A DNA stretch of 64,000 nt, taken from Isoetes taiwanensis (Eukaryota; Streptophyta; Lycopodiopsida; Isoetales; Isoetaceae). Shown here in pieces: positions 34,312 through 46,235 of the stretch (within the stretch, counting starts at the first letter, position 1; the number at the start of each line of letters is the position of its first letter). The position numbers and the translations under genes are program-made. The DNA is taken from positions 4,386,451-4,450,450 of the forward strand of contig JAJEKV010000060.1 of NCBI GenBank assembly GCA_021234155.1. The letters run 5' to 3'. The notes beneath the pieces were generated by a model, which was given only the letters and a program-made list of their open reading frames with translations, did not search any database and was not told where the DNA came from.

Positions 34312-34443
34312 TTGAGAATGCCTTTGGAGGAGTCTATTCTATTCTATTCCTAAAGTTTAAAAGGCTATTGAGAATGCCTTTGGAGTCCTAAAGTTTAAAA
34401 GGCTATTGAGAATGCCTTTGGAGTCCTAAAGTTTAAAATGCTA
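34312..34443 (+). repeat. Three-copy 38 bp tandem repeat
   Basis: The unit TTGAGAATGCCTTTGGAGTC plus CTAAAGTTTAAAAGGCTA is present three times. The first copy carries an ~18-20 bp insertion containing TCTATTCTATTCTATTC. That pentamer is the same microsatellite that ends the non-LTR copy at 48.57 kb. The following ~650 bp (34444-35090) is non-coding with C-rich patches. Confidence 0.85.
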
Positions 34444-35094
34444 TTCAGTGGTATCAAACCAATTCTAGACGTTGTGTAGATTTGTGTTACATTGATTGCA
34501 TGTTCAACAATCTCAACTTTTAAGCTGGATGTATATAGAACATGGGAAAGACAATGACGGGTAGCAAAATTCTCGACAAAGTGATTACACTACTTGTATT
34601 GTTACACCTTAGAATTGTCCTATTTCAAACTGTCATGGTGATCTTTTGATTGCCCCAACAAAGCCCTAGACATGTACTAATGTCTTAAAATAAATGGGCT
34701 ACATACTCACATCAACACGTTCGACACGAACAATAAAGAGTAGTTTCATAGCAGAAGCTAAAGAAGAACAAAACCCAGAAGTCTCTAGTTACCAAGTTGC
34801 AAACAGTAACTACATTTCTACATTCCCTTTTTTGAACGAGTCCCCTTTCCTTGAAATTACCCCAATCTATTTGCAAATTCCCCTCTGACCCAATTCCCCT
34901 TTCTTGAAAATACCCCGATGTGCATTTGCAATCCCCTATTTCTACCAATTCCCCCATTAGAATATACTCTTTTTACTTAAGAATCCCCCCTTTCTACTAA
35001 TCTCCCCCCATACGATATACCCTTTTGTTCAAGAATTCTCCATTGCAAAGAAAATAACCCATTGCTCTCTGTGCCTCGGGAAAAACTATGGGCA

Positions 35095-36735
35095 AGACTG
35101 CAAACACCGGGGTTCCTGTAGATTTGCGAGAATGCGGTGTAATGCGAGCTATCTGAAAGATGCTCGGGTGCCTTGCGGCCGGACAAGCCAACCATTTGAT
35201 AGCAGATGTCGGGGTTCGTCAAGGATGCCCTCTCTCTCCAACATTGTTTGGGCTTTACATTGATCAATTGGAGAGTCGCTTGTCGATAATGGGGCGATGG
35301 AGCTCACCTTCTCTATCGATCATCGACAGGTTAATATATGCCGATGATGTGGACCTCCTAGCTTACACACCAGCGGACATGCAACGACATCTCGATGCCC
35401 TTGACACATTCCGCCAAGCGATCGATATGCGCCACAACCTGCCAAGACTAAGGTGGTTTTCATATCATCTTCACGCGTCCCGGGTCCCTCCTTTCGCTTC
35501 ACGAGGCCAAAATGTGGAAGTTGCATCCACATACAAATATTTGGGAGTGGAGTTTCCTTCTACTATGCACTGGGACACATCCATACGGCTCACAGTGATG
35601 GCGGTGGAAGGCACTATATGCAATGCAAAACAATAGTCATAGAGCGGAGTTGTATGATTGGGCCCATCGATCCACTGCTCAAGGTCTTAGTGGAGCCCTG
35701 TCCTTTTATACGGTGGAAGTATGGGGCCCTGTAGTATCACTTGCTACTTGAATGACTTGGAGCAGTCCGTAAAGCCTTCTTAGTACGAGCACTAGGGGTG
35801 AAGTCCACAGTCCCATATCAAATTCTACTGCGAGAGGCAGATTCTTGCCTCTTCGAGGAGGGGCCCCTTGATCGCCACATTGTCTATTTTCGAAGGTGGT
35901 CAATATGGACGATGCTCGCCTCCCTAAACTAGCTTATATCATGGCAATGGAGCCGCAACGCCTCAAGGCCTCGGCCGGAGGGAAAAGAGAGCTCAATGGT
36001 TGGCTAGATGGAATGTGCGAGAGCACGTGTGCATACATGTGCAAACAGAGGCGGATCGCCATAGCTTGAGGCAATATCTTGACGATTGCTTCCTCAAAGA
36101 AGCTTTGGGATGCCAATGCCCTTGAACAGTCAAGACGAAGACACTACCGGTATACATAAATCCCACATTGAACGAGGCCCCGCAATGCTACCTGCGCACC
36201 CACTTGCCCATGAAAAGGCGTAGACTCATTGCCTCCATTCGCACAGGGGCACATCATCTTCGAATTGAGACAGGCAGATGGATTGGTGAGCCACGCCAGG
36301 ACAGGCTCTGTCAATGTTGCCAAATGGGAGTCATTGAGGATGAATCTCATACCCTTCAAAGTTGCCCAGCATATGATCAAATTCCGGACCGCGATATCTT
36401 TGAGTTGGTCGCCCTGGCCACCCGTTACATGTGACATTGAGCACAAAGATCCGTGACGGTCTTTGGGATCATATCTTCAGGAGGTTATGGATATGCGAGA
36501 TCAGCTATGTCCTCGGGCACACACTTGACATGTATATAAACATTGATGTATACTTGTATAGTTTGACAGCATTCTTATTACTGCCACGGTTTTTCCCTCG
36601 AAAACCCTTCGGGGCGGGGGTTTTTTAACCCGGACAGTAATAAGTTTGCTGCGCTCCTTATGGGTCCCATAGGCCGATTGGCCTCAGTGGACGATAAAAA
36701 ATCATTCTCATTCTCATTCTCATTCTCGAGTCCCC
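35095..36735 (+). mobile_element. Non-LTR retrotransposon, family Y copy A (truncated, broken)
   Basis: The RT core reads IADVGVRQGCPLSPTLFGLYIDQLE, then IYADDVDLLAYTPADMQRHLDALDTF (catalytic YADD). After several frame changes a C-terminal region reads MKRRRLIASIRTGAHHLRIETGRW, LCQCCQMGVIEDESHTLQSCP (Cys/His zinc pattern). The 3' end (36566-36735) shares a hairpin with copy B at 48.4 kb and finishes in ATTCTC repeats instead of poly(A). Compared with copy B, the 5' half is missing. Confidence 0.85.
36574..36735 (+). repeat. Family Y 3' end: nested hairpin and (ATTCTC)n tail, copy A
   Basis: CTTATTACTG (36574-36583) pairs with CAGTAATAAG (36635-36644). Inside, AAAACCC (36601-36607) pairs with GGGTTTT. 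Downstream, AGGCCGATTGGCCT forms a small stem, and the copy ends in about four ATTCTC units. The same architecture is present at 48428-48575, so it is a conserved part of the element, probably the structure its reverse transcriptase recognises (inference). Confidence 0.8.
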
Positions 36736-37323
36736 CAGTTCCTCAATGGGGGATTCTCGAGGGACCTTTTTCGTTGTGTACAATAGAGACAGGCATTTGA
36801 AGAAGTACGAATGGGGCTTAATTTTGTCTACCCCTAAAGCCAAACTACCTGCCCGCAGAAAATATGACATGCAAGTAGAGTCTAGAGAATAGTACACCCA
36901 TAATGTTCTAATTATTTCGTTTGGTATTTGGGGAGGGTATCTCACGCATGGTTTTGCCTAGATTTCGGGGGTGTATGTATGCGAAATCGTAGTGAAGAGT
37001 GTATATTTTGAGTGATTTGAGCTGCTTGCTGGCCAGTCAAAATAGAAATCCAAAATGGGTTCTGGGATGTGAATATTTTGGTGTCGATTTGCATGGTACG
37101 AGGATGGAAGGATAAGAGCACACACTGCTTTCCTTTTTCAGCAAGGATTTCGCACCCGGCAGTGGCGGGCGTGGGTTTCAGCAAAGTTTTTCGCAAAGGG
37201 GGGGGGTTTCGGCTTCACAGTGCTTGCTTCAGAGTGCTTGCTGCTTGCTTGTAAATGACAGGGCATTCCGGCCCAGGATGGCTGGAAGTCCATTATGATT
37301 CCGGCTGGCTTGCTTAGGGCCCT
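36736..37323. other. No recognised gene
   Basis: Non-coding sequence between the non-LTR copy and the LTR. It contains a G run (GGGGGGGGG, about 37199-37207) and CTTGCTTCAGAGTGCTTGCTG-type short repeats. Confidence 0.4.
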
Positions 37324-37879
37324 TGTTAGGGGTTTTCCACCCTTTGAATGCATTAGCACTATGGCTATTAAATTTGAAGACACTATCATTATTGGCATGG
37401 GTCCACATCATCAAATGTTATTCATATTCCTATTGGTCCATGTCAGTGATCCTCCCACATCATTGCCATGTCATTGATCCATGGGAAAAGGCACAAAGAA
37501 GAAACACAAAAACTACCCTTGGTCCATGTCATGTGCCACATCACTGCCATGTCATTGCCACCTAGGCCATTCTTGTTTATAAATAGGCATTTTACATGAC
37601 AAAAGGGGGATCATGTATGGAGTGAGAGAGAGATCATTAGTGAAGAGCATGATCATGTGGGTGTTCTTGTTGTATCTTGTCAATTTCAATAAAGAAGTGC
37701 AGTTTGAGTAACTTTTGTGATGTTCTTGTAATGTAAGTGTGGATGTAAGTGTGCTTTTGATTATCTTAATTCTGGGTGAGAGGCAGAGTTAAGTGTCTTA
37801 GTTTGTGTGCTGATGAAGGCCTTCGGGCCAAGTCCAAGGTCTTGAATTCTGTCATGAAAGGGAGATTTTCCTGTTAACA
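37324..37879 (+). repeat. Solo or 5' LTR with TATA box and polyadenylation signal
   Basis: The LTR begins TGTTAGGGG and ends CTGTTAACA (TGTTA/TAACA inverted ends) and is 556 bp long. It contains TTTATAAATAGGC (about 37576) as a promoter-like TATA and TTTCAATAAAG (about 37687) as a poly(A) signal. Directly after it, TTTTGGTTCCGTTGCC resembles a gypsy primer-binding site. No second LTR or plus-strand gag-pol follows, so it is a solo LTR or the end of a deleted element. Confidence 0.65.
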
Positions 37880-38783
37880 TTTTGGTTCCGTTGCCAAAAT
37901 ATGTTAAGGGTCTCTCACCCCCTTACCATACACAAAAGACATCAAAGCAAAACTCTAGGGATTCTTAGAATTAGCTAATGACTTACCGGAACATCACCGA
38001 ATAAAACATCCACATCCTCCAACGTCATGATATCCATCATAGTTAAATCTGTGGGTATGTTTGCAAATGCACATAAATTTAGAGGGAGTCAAATGGTTTG
38101 CCCATACTCATAAAACCCAAGCTAAGATCAAGTCTAACTCTTGGACTACTCATGCGCTTGCATATGCAATAACCCAACTCAATTTGAGAAATGATTGGAG
38201 AAATGAGACATGAATGCAAGAACTATGCAATTCAAGAATGCTACCCATCAACGAAGAATCACAAATTAGGCAAATGGGTGTTACATTCATTCATAAGAAC
38301 AAGTACAATGATGCACAACCGGCATAGTTTCTCTCTCTCATCACTCCCTTCTTTCACTCGAAATCAGACCTTAAATAGAGTAGCTTGCTTCTCGAACTGC
38401 TCCAAAACCGCTCCCCAATAACCGGAATCAGACCCGGAGGTAACTACCATGCCTTGCAACCGTCTCCACGTGGACTTTCCCGCTGCCCTAAAACTCCAAC
38501 GTTGATTCTTGCCAAACCCATTTGCCTTCTTTTCTTCTTTTTTATTTTTTTTGTATTTTCAAATGTTTGTAATTTTTATGTGGTTTTCCATGTGAACAAA
38601 TGCAAAACAATGTCAACGTAATGAAACTTGAAATTAACCTAAGTTCCTCAGCTCATGCTTCGTGACCGACTTTTTCCTCAGAGCCTCCTCTGAGCTCTTT
38701 TGAAATGGGTTGCATAATCTGATAGCTCGTTTTAAGAATCTTCCTTAGTCTGCTCTTGTTGGTCTATTGGGTCAACGCTCTTA
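37880..38783. other. No recognised gene
   Basis: Leader-like or deleted element sequence after the LTR. A minus-strand peptide, MMDIMTLEDVDVLFGDVP, near 37990-38043 ends at a GTAAGT and may be a remnant exon, but nothing supports it further. Confidence 0.3.
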
Positions 38784-39251
38784 TCATCTATTTCCCCCTT
38801 TTTTTGTGTGGAGCATGGGCTCCACACACTCTTTTCTCATTTTGATGTGGTACTTCCTGCAAGTGTTGGTTGAACAAGAAAATCTGTTTTTTCGCTTACC
38901 TTGTAGAGCAGCACCGGTATCATAGAAAGCATTGTTAGCTTGTATCAAGAAGTCATCTGCCGCCATTTCCTCAAAGAGCTTAATATAACGAGATGGAAAG
39001 TGGCTCACCTTCACAAATAGAGCGGTATCCATCATGGTTGGCTTGCATGACCTGTTAGGATTGATATTGATAAGCTGCTCTCTGCTAGCAGCGTTAGACC
39101 GAAGAACAATGCATAAAAATTTGGAATAAGCTGCTTGTATGTAAATGGTATAATCTGGATCAGATTTAGTCGTCTCAATAAAATAAAGGTGCAAATTTTC
39201 CAAATGTGTCTTTTTCGGGCTTCCCACAAAGTCCCCGGAATAATGGCCCAA
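38784..39251 (-). CDS. Unrecognised protein in the 3' region of the gypsy relic
   Basis: A 155-codon frame follows the integrase on the same strand (via broken pieces at 40426-40049 and 40052-39819). It contains SHFPSRYIKLFEEMAADDFLIQANNAFYDTGAAL, with no motif I can name. Its position is like the additional ORF that some plant gypsy lineages carry after integrase. It may equally be a captured host fragment. Confidence 0.35.
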   Translation of the reverse strand: MGHYSGDFVGSPKKTHLENLHLYFIETTKSDPDYTIYIQAAYSKFLCIVLRSNAASREQLININPNRSCKPTMMDTALFVKVSHFPSRYIKLFEEMAADDFLIQANNAFYDTGAALQGKRKNRFSCSTNTCRKYHIKMRKECVEPMLHTKKGGNR

Positions 39252-40352
39252 TTGAACCCGATTTTGATGCTCTATTTACGCCAAACCATTCTTCTTGTGT
39301 ATCTTGGATCAAAGTTGAATGATTCTTGTACCGAGCTAGGTGCCTCGCTCAAAGACTTTATGGATTGGCCGGATCTTGCAGAACTCTCTTCTCCATAAAC
39401 CTGTAATTGCTTCTTTATATGGAGGCAAGGATAAAAAAGGTATAATCTGTAAACTTTGGACCCTGTTTAGAACATCATCATCATGGAGGTCCATGCAAGT
39501 GTGACATCGGTTGCATTAAGCTGGTCTCAGAAGAGTTTGATTCTCCCGTGTCAAATTTTGCAAGCGTTGGATCAACAATTTAGTTTGCTCCTTGAGTATT
39601 TGCTTTTGTTTCTCAAAGTTCCCCGCACATCGAACCTTTTGCTTTTGCATTTTGAAATGTTCCAACGTTAAAAGATCATATTTACTCAACAAAGCTTGAT
39701 AATGCTTCTCGATTTTTGTTGAATTTCAGCTTGGAATTCAGATTTTTGACGTTCAGCCCTAGTAAGTTGAGCTTCCAAATCAACCACCTGCGTTGTTTTG
39801 TATTTGAAGTTCGCTTGATCATTTCATCGAAGAGGTATTGCCGGGTCGCTGAGGAGTTTTTTGCTTCCGTTCAAAATGAGTTTGTTGAGGAGATATAATA
39901 TCCATTGCTTCAGCATAAGGTACTGTTAACACATTTGTTGAGTCCTCATGAAACTCCTCTGAGTTAAAAAGTGGCGCTGGAGTTTTATCCTGAAAATTTA
40001 GCAATCTGGTTAGAACCACTTGGAAATTAAACTTTAATGGCCTATTTATCATGGCTGAAGATATTCCATAATCTGCAGAATTTTTGAAAACAATACTTTA
40101 AGCATAAGATACATTTGACTTTTTAACGAGTGTGGCTTAAGATCAGTTCCAAAAAACGATGTAATGCTTCGTCTAGAATGAGCTGAAACTTTAGAACAAT
40201 GAGTTCTAATTCTTGTCTTCGATTTTACTTGCTTTTTCCAGCTTCTTTCTTGCAAATCATACTTAGCTTTGGACTGCTCATCCTGAAGCTTTGCATGTGT
40301 ATATTTATACCTTGCATTCTTATTGTTTCCTTGGCCAAAACAAAGCAGGATT

Positions 40353-41690
40353 TTATCGCGGGGCCGATTGATTACAATACATTGCCTCCATGAAATTGTC
40401 ATCCCAAACCGCCATGGTCGCATCATTCCACCAATGCTTGGCTGCTGGTCCAGGGATTGGTGTCATAATTAACTGTAAAATAGCATTTGATTGTTTTGCC
40501 CTATGGAGCTTATGATAGAACTTCCGTTGGAGGAAGCTCTCTTGCCATTCCCAAATATATATAGTAATCTTTAAGCTCTTTTCCTTTGGGACTAGTGTTG
40601 CTATATGGACATCAATGGTAGGTTTATCAAAATATTTCTTTAACCTACTACCATTTACAATTAAAGGTAGTAAATGTCCTTCCAAATCTGCTAGTTGCAC
40701 TGAGCCATTGTTATTTACTTGATGGATTAAAAAGGGACCCAACCATCTGATTTTTAATTTTCCCGGATGTTGCTTGTATCTAGAGTCATACAATAGAACT
40801 TTCTCACCTTGTTTTATGTTTTTCTTTTTCTGTTTTTTATCGAACCATGCCTTTCTAGCTTTCGTATTCACTTCTTGTTGCCATAGTGCATGCTGTCGTT
40901 TCTCATCCAAAGCTTCAAGTTGTAATAATCTATGCTCTAAGGATCCTGTAGGGGATAATTTGTGCTTTACTGCTATGCGCAGACTGGGAATCAGAAATTC
41001 AAAGGGCATGATTGCCTCAACTCCATAAGTTAACTGAAAAGGTGTTTGTCCAGTGCTTACTTTATAGGATGTCCTATAAGCCCAAAGAACCACTGGAAGT
41101 TTAAGCTCCCAATCTGTTCGTTTAGAATCACATATTTTGCGTAATATTGTAATTAGAGTCTTATTTGTAGACTCGGCTTGCCCATTGGCTCTAGGATAAT
41201 ATGGTGTTGACTTATAATGTAGAATCATAAAGTTTTGAGTCAATATTCGGATGGTGTCATTAATGAAATGAACACCTCGATCACTTACAAGTTCCACGGA
41301 CAGCACCAAACCTCGTGATTATTTGTTTGGTACAAAACTTTTCGCAACACTCAATGCCGTATTGTCTTTCAAAGCTCTAGCTTCTGCCCATTTGGTGTTA
41401 TAATCTGTTAGAATTAGTATGTATTGTGCCTTTGTTCTAATAGCAGGGGGATTGACAGGCCCTCGAAATCCATACCCCACTTTTCAAAGGGCCCCAAAGG
41501 CAACACTTGAGTGAGAGGCATATAATTGCGCCACTAGGCTTTCCCATCTTGACATATATCGCAGTCCGTCAAATTTCTTTAGTGCGATCCCTAAACAATT
41601 AGGGCCACCAAAGAACCTTGTAATATTTTATATTGTAATTTCATGACAAAAGTGTCCCACCAAATTCCTGTGGGTTTTCGTTTTTCTTGA
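40353..41690 (-). pseudogene. Gypsy integrase (truncated and frameshifted)
   Basis: The outer piece reads FEKWGMDFEGPVNPP...AQYILILTDYNTKWAEA (first catalytic D), with stops before it. The main piece (41309-40353) has ELVSDRGVHFIND (second D), YYPRANGQAESTNKTL (E), VVLWAYRTSYKVSTGQTPFQLTYG and the GPFLIHQVNNNGSVQLADLEG C-terminal domain. Upstream (5') pol is lost. Confidence 0.9.
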
Positions 41691-41694
41691 GTCA

Positions 41695-41905
41695 GTGTTT
41701 GGGTTTTCCTTCTTCAGTCTTGCCGGATTAAGCCTGGAGCTTCGAATGTTTTCCTTCTTCAGTCTGGCCGGATTGGGCCTGCAGCTTCTTGAGTCTTGCC
41801 GGATTGGGTCAGTTTGCGAGTTTTTCTGGAGCTTCTTCAGTCTGGCCGGATTGGCCCTGCAGCTTCGAATGTTACGGCCCCGGATTGGGCCTTGGCTCCG
41901 GGTTC
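41695..41905 (+). repeat. Imperfect tandem repeats
   Basis: Units of TTCTTCAGTCTGGCCGGATT plus GGGCCTGCAGCTTC recur about four to five times with variable spacing between 41706 and 41905. They are GC-rich against AT-rich neighbours and produce overlapping chance frames. Confidence 0.75.
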
Positions 41906-42112
41906 ATGCTGCTTCCGGATGCGATGCCAGCACAGGCACGCCTTTGCCTTGTTTTTTTTTTTTTTAATCCTCTAACTACTTGTGGCGTTTCGACCATTGG
42001 AAGTGGCGGACGAATTATTGGCCAAAAATTTAATGGCCTTTGATTTGGCACAGAGCAGAGAATATTCCAAAGATCAATGATAAAAAATCTAAGATGAGAA
42101 AAAACCCGATAC

Positions 42113-42200
42113 GGAATGGAAAATAATAAAAAATTAAACCCAAAACTCATTAAAATAGTTGTTTGAAATGGAAAATAATAAAAAATTAAACCCAAAACTA
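42113..42200 (+). repeat. Two-copy short duplication
   Basis: AATGGAAAATAATAAAAAAT and the following TAAACCCAAAACT occur twice (about 42115-42147 and 42167-42199), separated by ~20 bp. Confidence 0.8.
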
Positions 42201-42333
42201 GACGATGGGATTTCGTGCAACATAGCGGACCATTTTTCAACACAGTAATGGCTCTAAGCTCTGAGCATCATTCCTTGGAAAGGAATGGACAAACGACCCC
42301 CTTTTTCTATTCACGTCAAATAGACTCGACGGA

Positions 42334-42433
42334 ATGGCCAGGTTTAGGGTTAGAGGCACGAAGACCGCACCCTGGATAGAACTTAGAGCCACTGCTCTTC
42401 GTCTTCCGAGAGATAAAAAAAAGAAATCTAAGG
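42334..42433 (+). CDS. Possible first exon of an unrecognised gene
   Basis: ATG at 42334 opens MARFRVRGTKTAPWIELRAT followed by ALRLPRDKKKKSK, a basic peptide that reaches a plausible donor, AAG|GTAATT, at about 42434. No following exon was recognised, though the same frame continues to about 42843. It could be a chance frame. Confidence 0.25.
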
Positions 42434-42870
42434 TAATTTTATGTGTCTTAAACTTTCTCAATATATGCCTGTGGGATATATATTTCATGCTTGATTTGAC
42501 CTATGGTCTGATCTTGGAACATGCCTTTATGGCTGCCTGTGGCTATGATCATACACTATGTGGCTTACCCTGCCACTCATTCGCCAAGTTCAAGCCCCAG
42601 TCAAATTGTGAGGACCCAGAGCCATGGCCTCGCGAGAATGTTCAAACTCTGCCCCTGCCTTATGCTTTCCCCCATTCCACATTTCCATGCCCTCGTATGC
42701 CAGTTTTCCCCAGACGGTTTGTCGTTGCAGTCCAGTTCCCTGGTCTCATGGGTGCAGCTTCTCTGTTATCGTCTTCCTCGTCTTTTCTTACATCAGCTAG
42801 ATCCAGGAGCTCTGAAGCAGAAGAGGTGTGTTCCTTGTCCTAATCTTGAAATTAAATGGATTAGGATCAG

Positions 42871-43012
42871 ATATCAGTATGCCAAGTTTTCAATATAAGA
42901 AAATTTCGGGAACCACAAATGTCAACAGTCAAACAGAATATATCAGTTTGTCAAGATTTTCAATATAAGAAAATTTCGGGAACCACAAATATCAACAGTT
43001 AAACAGAATATA
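42871..43012 (+). repeat. Two-copy ~70 bp tandem duplication
   Basis: The unit from TATCAGT..GCCAAG/GTCAAG through TTTTCAATATAAGAAAATTT, CGGGAACCACAAAT and CAACAG..AAACAGAATA occurs twice in a row with few changes. Confidence 0.85.
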
Positions 43013-45458
43013 ATGTCCCTTTGCTTCTAATTTAGTCCTTCCAACTTTAGAAGTTATTTTTTTTGAAATTCAGATGCAATTCACATTCTAGTACAAGAAT
43101 TCATAAGTTCAGCCAATTCTCCAATGTATTACATATGATAAGCTGTGAAATGGATGACAAAATGGATGTGCAGGCTATATGATATTGATTGGTTAAAACT
43201 TGGTGCTTTCTCAGATTTTGCGAAATGTAAAATGGCCTGGGGAATGTCCCTTTAAGCAGTCGGATTTTCGATGTTATGATGAGTAGCGTATCTTCTTCAT
43301 CAAATTTATTATGATCTTGTATCAGTTAGTTACACAATATGTTCTAGGTATTCCAATGGAATCTTCAAAGTAAGCCCCCCTTCAAAATACATCCAATGCC
43401 AAAATGTGGAGGGAAATCTTAAATCTTCATCATTGATTCCTAACTATTGTGGCTGAAAGGAATCACATTATCATCCAAGTTTTCAGTTTTCTTAGTGGAA
43501 TAACCGTTTGGAATACGGAACTTGGAACAGCTTGTAAAAAGAAGGAATCAATTCCAAAGTCTGCTCCTCTTGAACTAACCTAAGACAAGAGAGGACAACA
43601 TTATAGTCAGTGCAGCCTGTGGACTACTCTGTTTGTGCACATCTGACATTTCAGAGTGGGATGCACAGTTGTATGAACTTGATTCCATCTTAGACCAAAT
43701 TGACTTAGAGTTCGTTTTTGTTCTATGTACTACCGAGAATTTTTAATTTCACTTATGTGGCTCCATTTAGTAGGTGTTGAAGCTTTTCTAAAAGCAGGCA
43801 TTTACTGCCATTCTCATTATACCTGAACTCCATCTCCAAGCAGGTCATTTGGTACAGTATATTTTTGTTGCCAAGATTTGTTACACATATTGACGACAAA
43901 GCAATCAATGCATTGACAAAGTATTACTCTTCGGTTTTTCCGCCGTAGCAATACACCTGGGCTTGCAATACTATGTCTTACTGGGCACTTGTGCTGATTA
44001 TATTATTTTCTTGGAATATTAATTTTGCAGGTTAGTCATTATCGAAAAGGCAGGAGAAGATTGTGGGGATGGGTCTCAATAAAGAAGAACTAGAGCGCAA
44101 CACAGTAAGTTATATATAGAAGTAAAAGACATTAATTTGTTCTTGCTGTTTTTGTTATGGCTTTTAATGCACAGGAGGAACAACATAATAGAACATTTTA
44201 GTTTGTCATTATTTGTAAAATTATCATCTTCTTTATGTTGTCATCACTTACTTGTTTGCTCCATGCAAATCCAGTATTGCCATCTGACGGCAACACATTT
44301 GACATTATTATCAATGCAGTAACTACTGGTCTCTCATGGTTATGCTTAGAAGAACTGCTTTCTTTTTATTTATGCATATTAATTCAACTGCCATTATTGT
44401 TGTCCTTGTTGTCCCAGTATTATGGTGTCTGCTTGGTATTCATAGTATCTGGTGTCTACAGCTTCTTACTGTAGTCTAAAAAACAGCCATATTCTACGCC
44501 CCAGGTGTAGGTTTTATACCTTTTGCAGAGTTATGAAAAATTGCCACAATTCATCATAGTGCAAAAAAAAGGATGACCTTTCAAGAAAGGATGATATAGA
44601 TAAATCAAGAGAACTGACAACTTCAAGCCTGCAAATCTAAAATTTGTTTAGTCATGGCAATTGAAGAGATATAGAGATTGTAAGATCTTTATTTTTGTCA
44701 ACATCAGTAATGCATATATGGGGGATTGGTGGTGCATATAAGAATTGCATACGTAATCCACTTTAGGCTGGAATTACTGTAAATTTGTCTATCTTTTCAA
44801 ACACATAATTTCAGCTCCACTAACAGGTAATTTCACCTCCACTAACTTTTTATTATTCAAGAAGACACTGCATTATCACTTCATAATTACTCTTCTGGGT
44901 TGCTTAAAGAATGTACATTGTGGTACTATTTAGCCAGACCTTTGGAAGTGTTCAGACGTGTTATAATGTCCCGAGGCCTTGTTTGTATGAGGTGCTTTAT
45001 TGGGGTTTTGTTATACTAGTTTCTCAAAAAGAGTTTTTTGGGCAAATGCCATTGCAATGTGGATTGATGCCTGTTATCATGTATGGATTGTTGGAGCATA
45101 TCTCCATTACGTTAGAGGATATGAAGCTCCACGACAAATTTCCTAGCATCACTAAATTTCCCGATTGACCTCTTAGCACTTGATATTTCCCCAAATCCTC
45201 GGTTTTGGGGCATCTGGGTTAGCGATCTATTGTATGTGGTCTTCTGTAGAAACTTGGGAACTTAAATTTTCTTCAGAAAGCCAATCTTTGTTTATATCGT
45301 TATTGCAGCTTATTATATTCTAAGATGAGGGCATATTCCATAGCATATGCCCTCATATTTGATCCCATATACATAAGATGTGACTCTATAATAAGAATAC
45401 GAACTTGACTTATTAATAAAGAATTCCAATGCAAATAGCAACATTCTTTAGGAGTATG
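43013..45458. other. No recognised gene
   Basis: Long AT-rich, intron-like sequence. An exon-like ATGGGTCTCAATAAAGAAGA (44076-) encodes MGLNKEELERNT up to a possible donor at 44105, preceded by TTTTGCAG at about 44031. Too short to name. A 85-codon frame at 44911-45168 (+) has no domain. Confidence 0.35.
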
Positions 45459-45585
45459 CAAGAAACAAAGGGAGCTTTATACCAAGTCACACACGAGACA
45501 CAACTCTATTAAACGGCTGCAAGAAACAAAGGGAGCTTTATACCAAGTCACACAAAGAGACACAACTCTATTAAATGGCTTTGGA
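45459..45585 (+). repeat. Two-copy ~67 bp tandem duplication
   Basis: GCAAGAAACAAAGGGAGCTT plus TATACCAAGTCACACA, GAGACACAACTCTATTAAA and GGCT is repeated immediately, with minor differences. Confidence 0.85.
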
Positions 45586-45664
45586 AGTGGAGATCTCCAC
45601 CAGTGACCAACTTATAAGGGTAGGGTCTATATTTTTTTTTTAAAGGGCAGATTTCGATTTAACC

Positions 45665-45782
45665 CATTCTCTAGCGCTCCTCCTCCACTTTCTCTCTCTA
45701 GCGCTCCTCCTCGACCTTCTCTCTCTTTCTCTCTCTAGCGGTCCTTCTCCACCTTCTCTCTCTAGCCCTCCTCCTCTCACCA
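45665..45782 (+). repeat. ~30 bp CT-rich tandem repeat, about four copies
   Basis: Units of CTCTAGCGCTCCTCCTCCAC plus TTTCTCTCT vary slightly, over 45670-45780. A likely pyrimidine-rich satellite. Confidence 0.75.
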
Positions 45783-46235
45783 ATACGACTCATGGCGCGC
45801 AAATAGAATGTGCCCTGGGTGAGCCGCCTTCTGCTTCTTTCTCGTGTCCTTGTGTCCAATCCCTTTCCAACCTATTCCAAAAAGCTTCCTCGAACCAAGC
45901 CCATCCCAAAAGAATTCCGATAGTAGCCTAATCAAAACTCCCCCCACAAGGTTGAACCCCCGTGCCAACCACTGAGGGCAGGCATAGTTTATATTCTTTA
46001 AACATTTTTCAAATCTTAATAGCCCTTTAGCTTTCTAATCCCCTTCCATACCATACAACCCCATGGCCGCTTCTGCAGCCCCTTGCCCAGACCCCCATTT
46101 GGAGAGACATTCCCTGGCCCCCGGCCCACCCACCTGAGAACTGTGGGAGGGACCGCCAAAAACGCCCCGGACGGATAACAAGGACAAGGGAGAAACCTCT
46201 TCCATGAGAGGGAGGCCCGGGCGAAGGCCCAATCT

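Larger units (their letters stand above)
38784..41690 (-). mobile_element. Ty3/gypsy relic with integrase and a 3' extra coding region
   Basis: Reading right to left, a broken integrase N-part (41690-41310) leads to the integrase core and C-terminal region (41309-40353). About 1.5 kb of further minus-strand coding pieces follow, ending near 38784. Reverse transcriptase and protease are absent. No LTR in minus orientation was found; the LTR at 37.3 kb is in plus orientation and is probably unrelated. Confidence 0.78.

Noticed and set aside
37324-41690. The LTR at 37.3 kb as the 3' LTR of the minus-strand gypsy relic
   Set aside because: Its TATA, poly(A) signal and primer-binding-like site are all in plus orientation.
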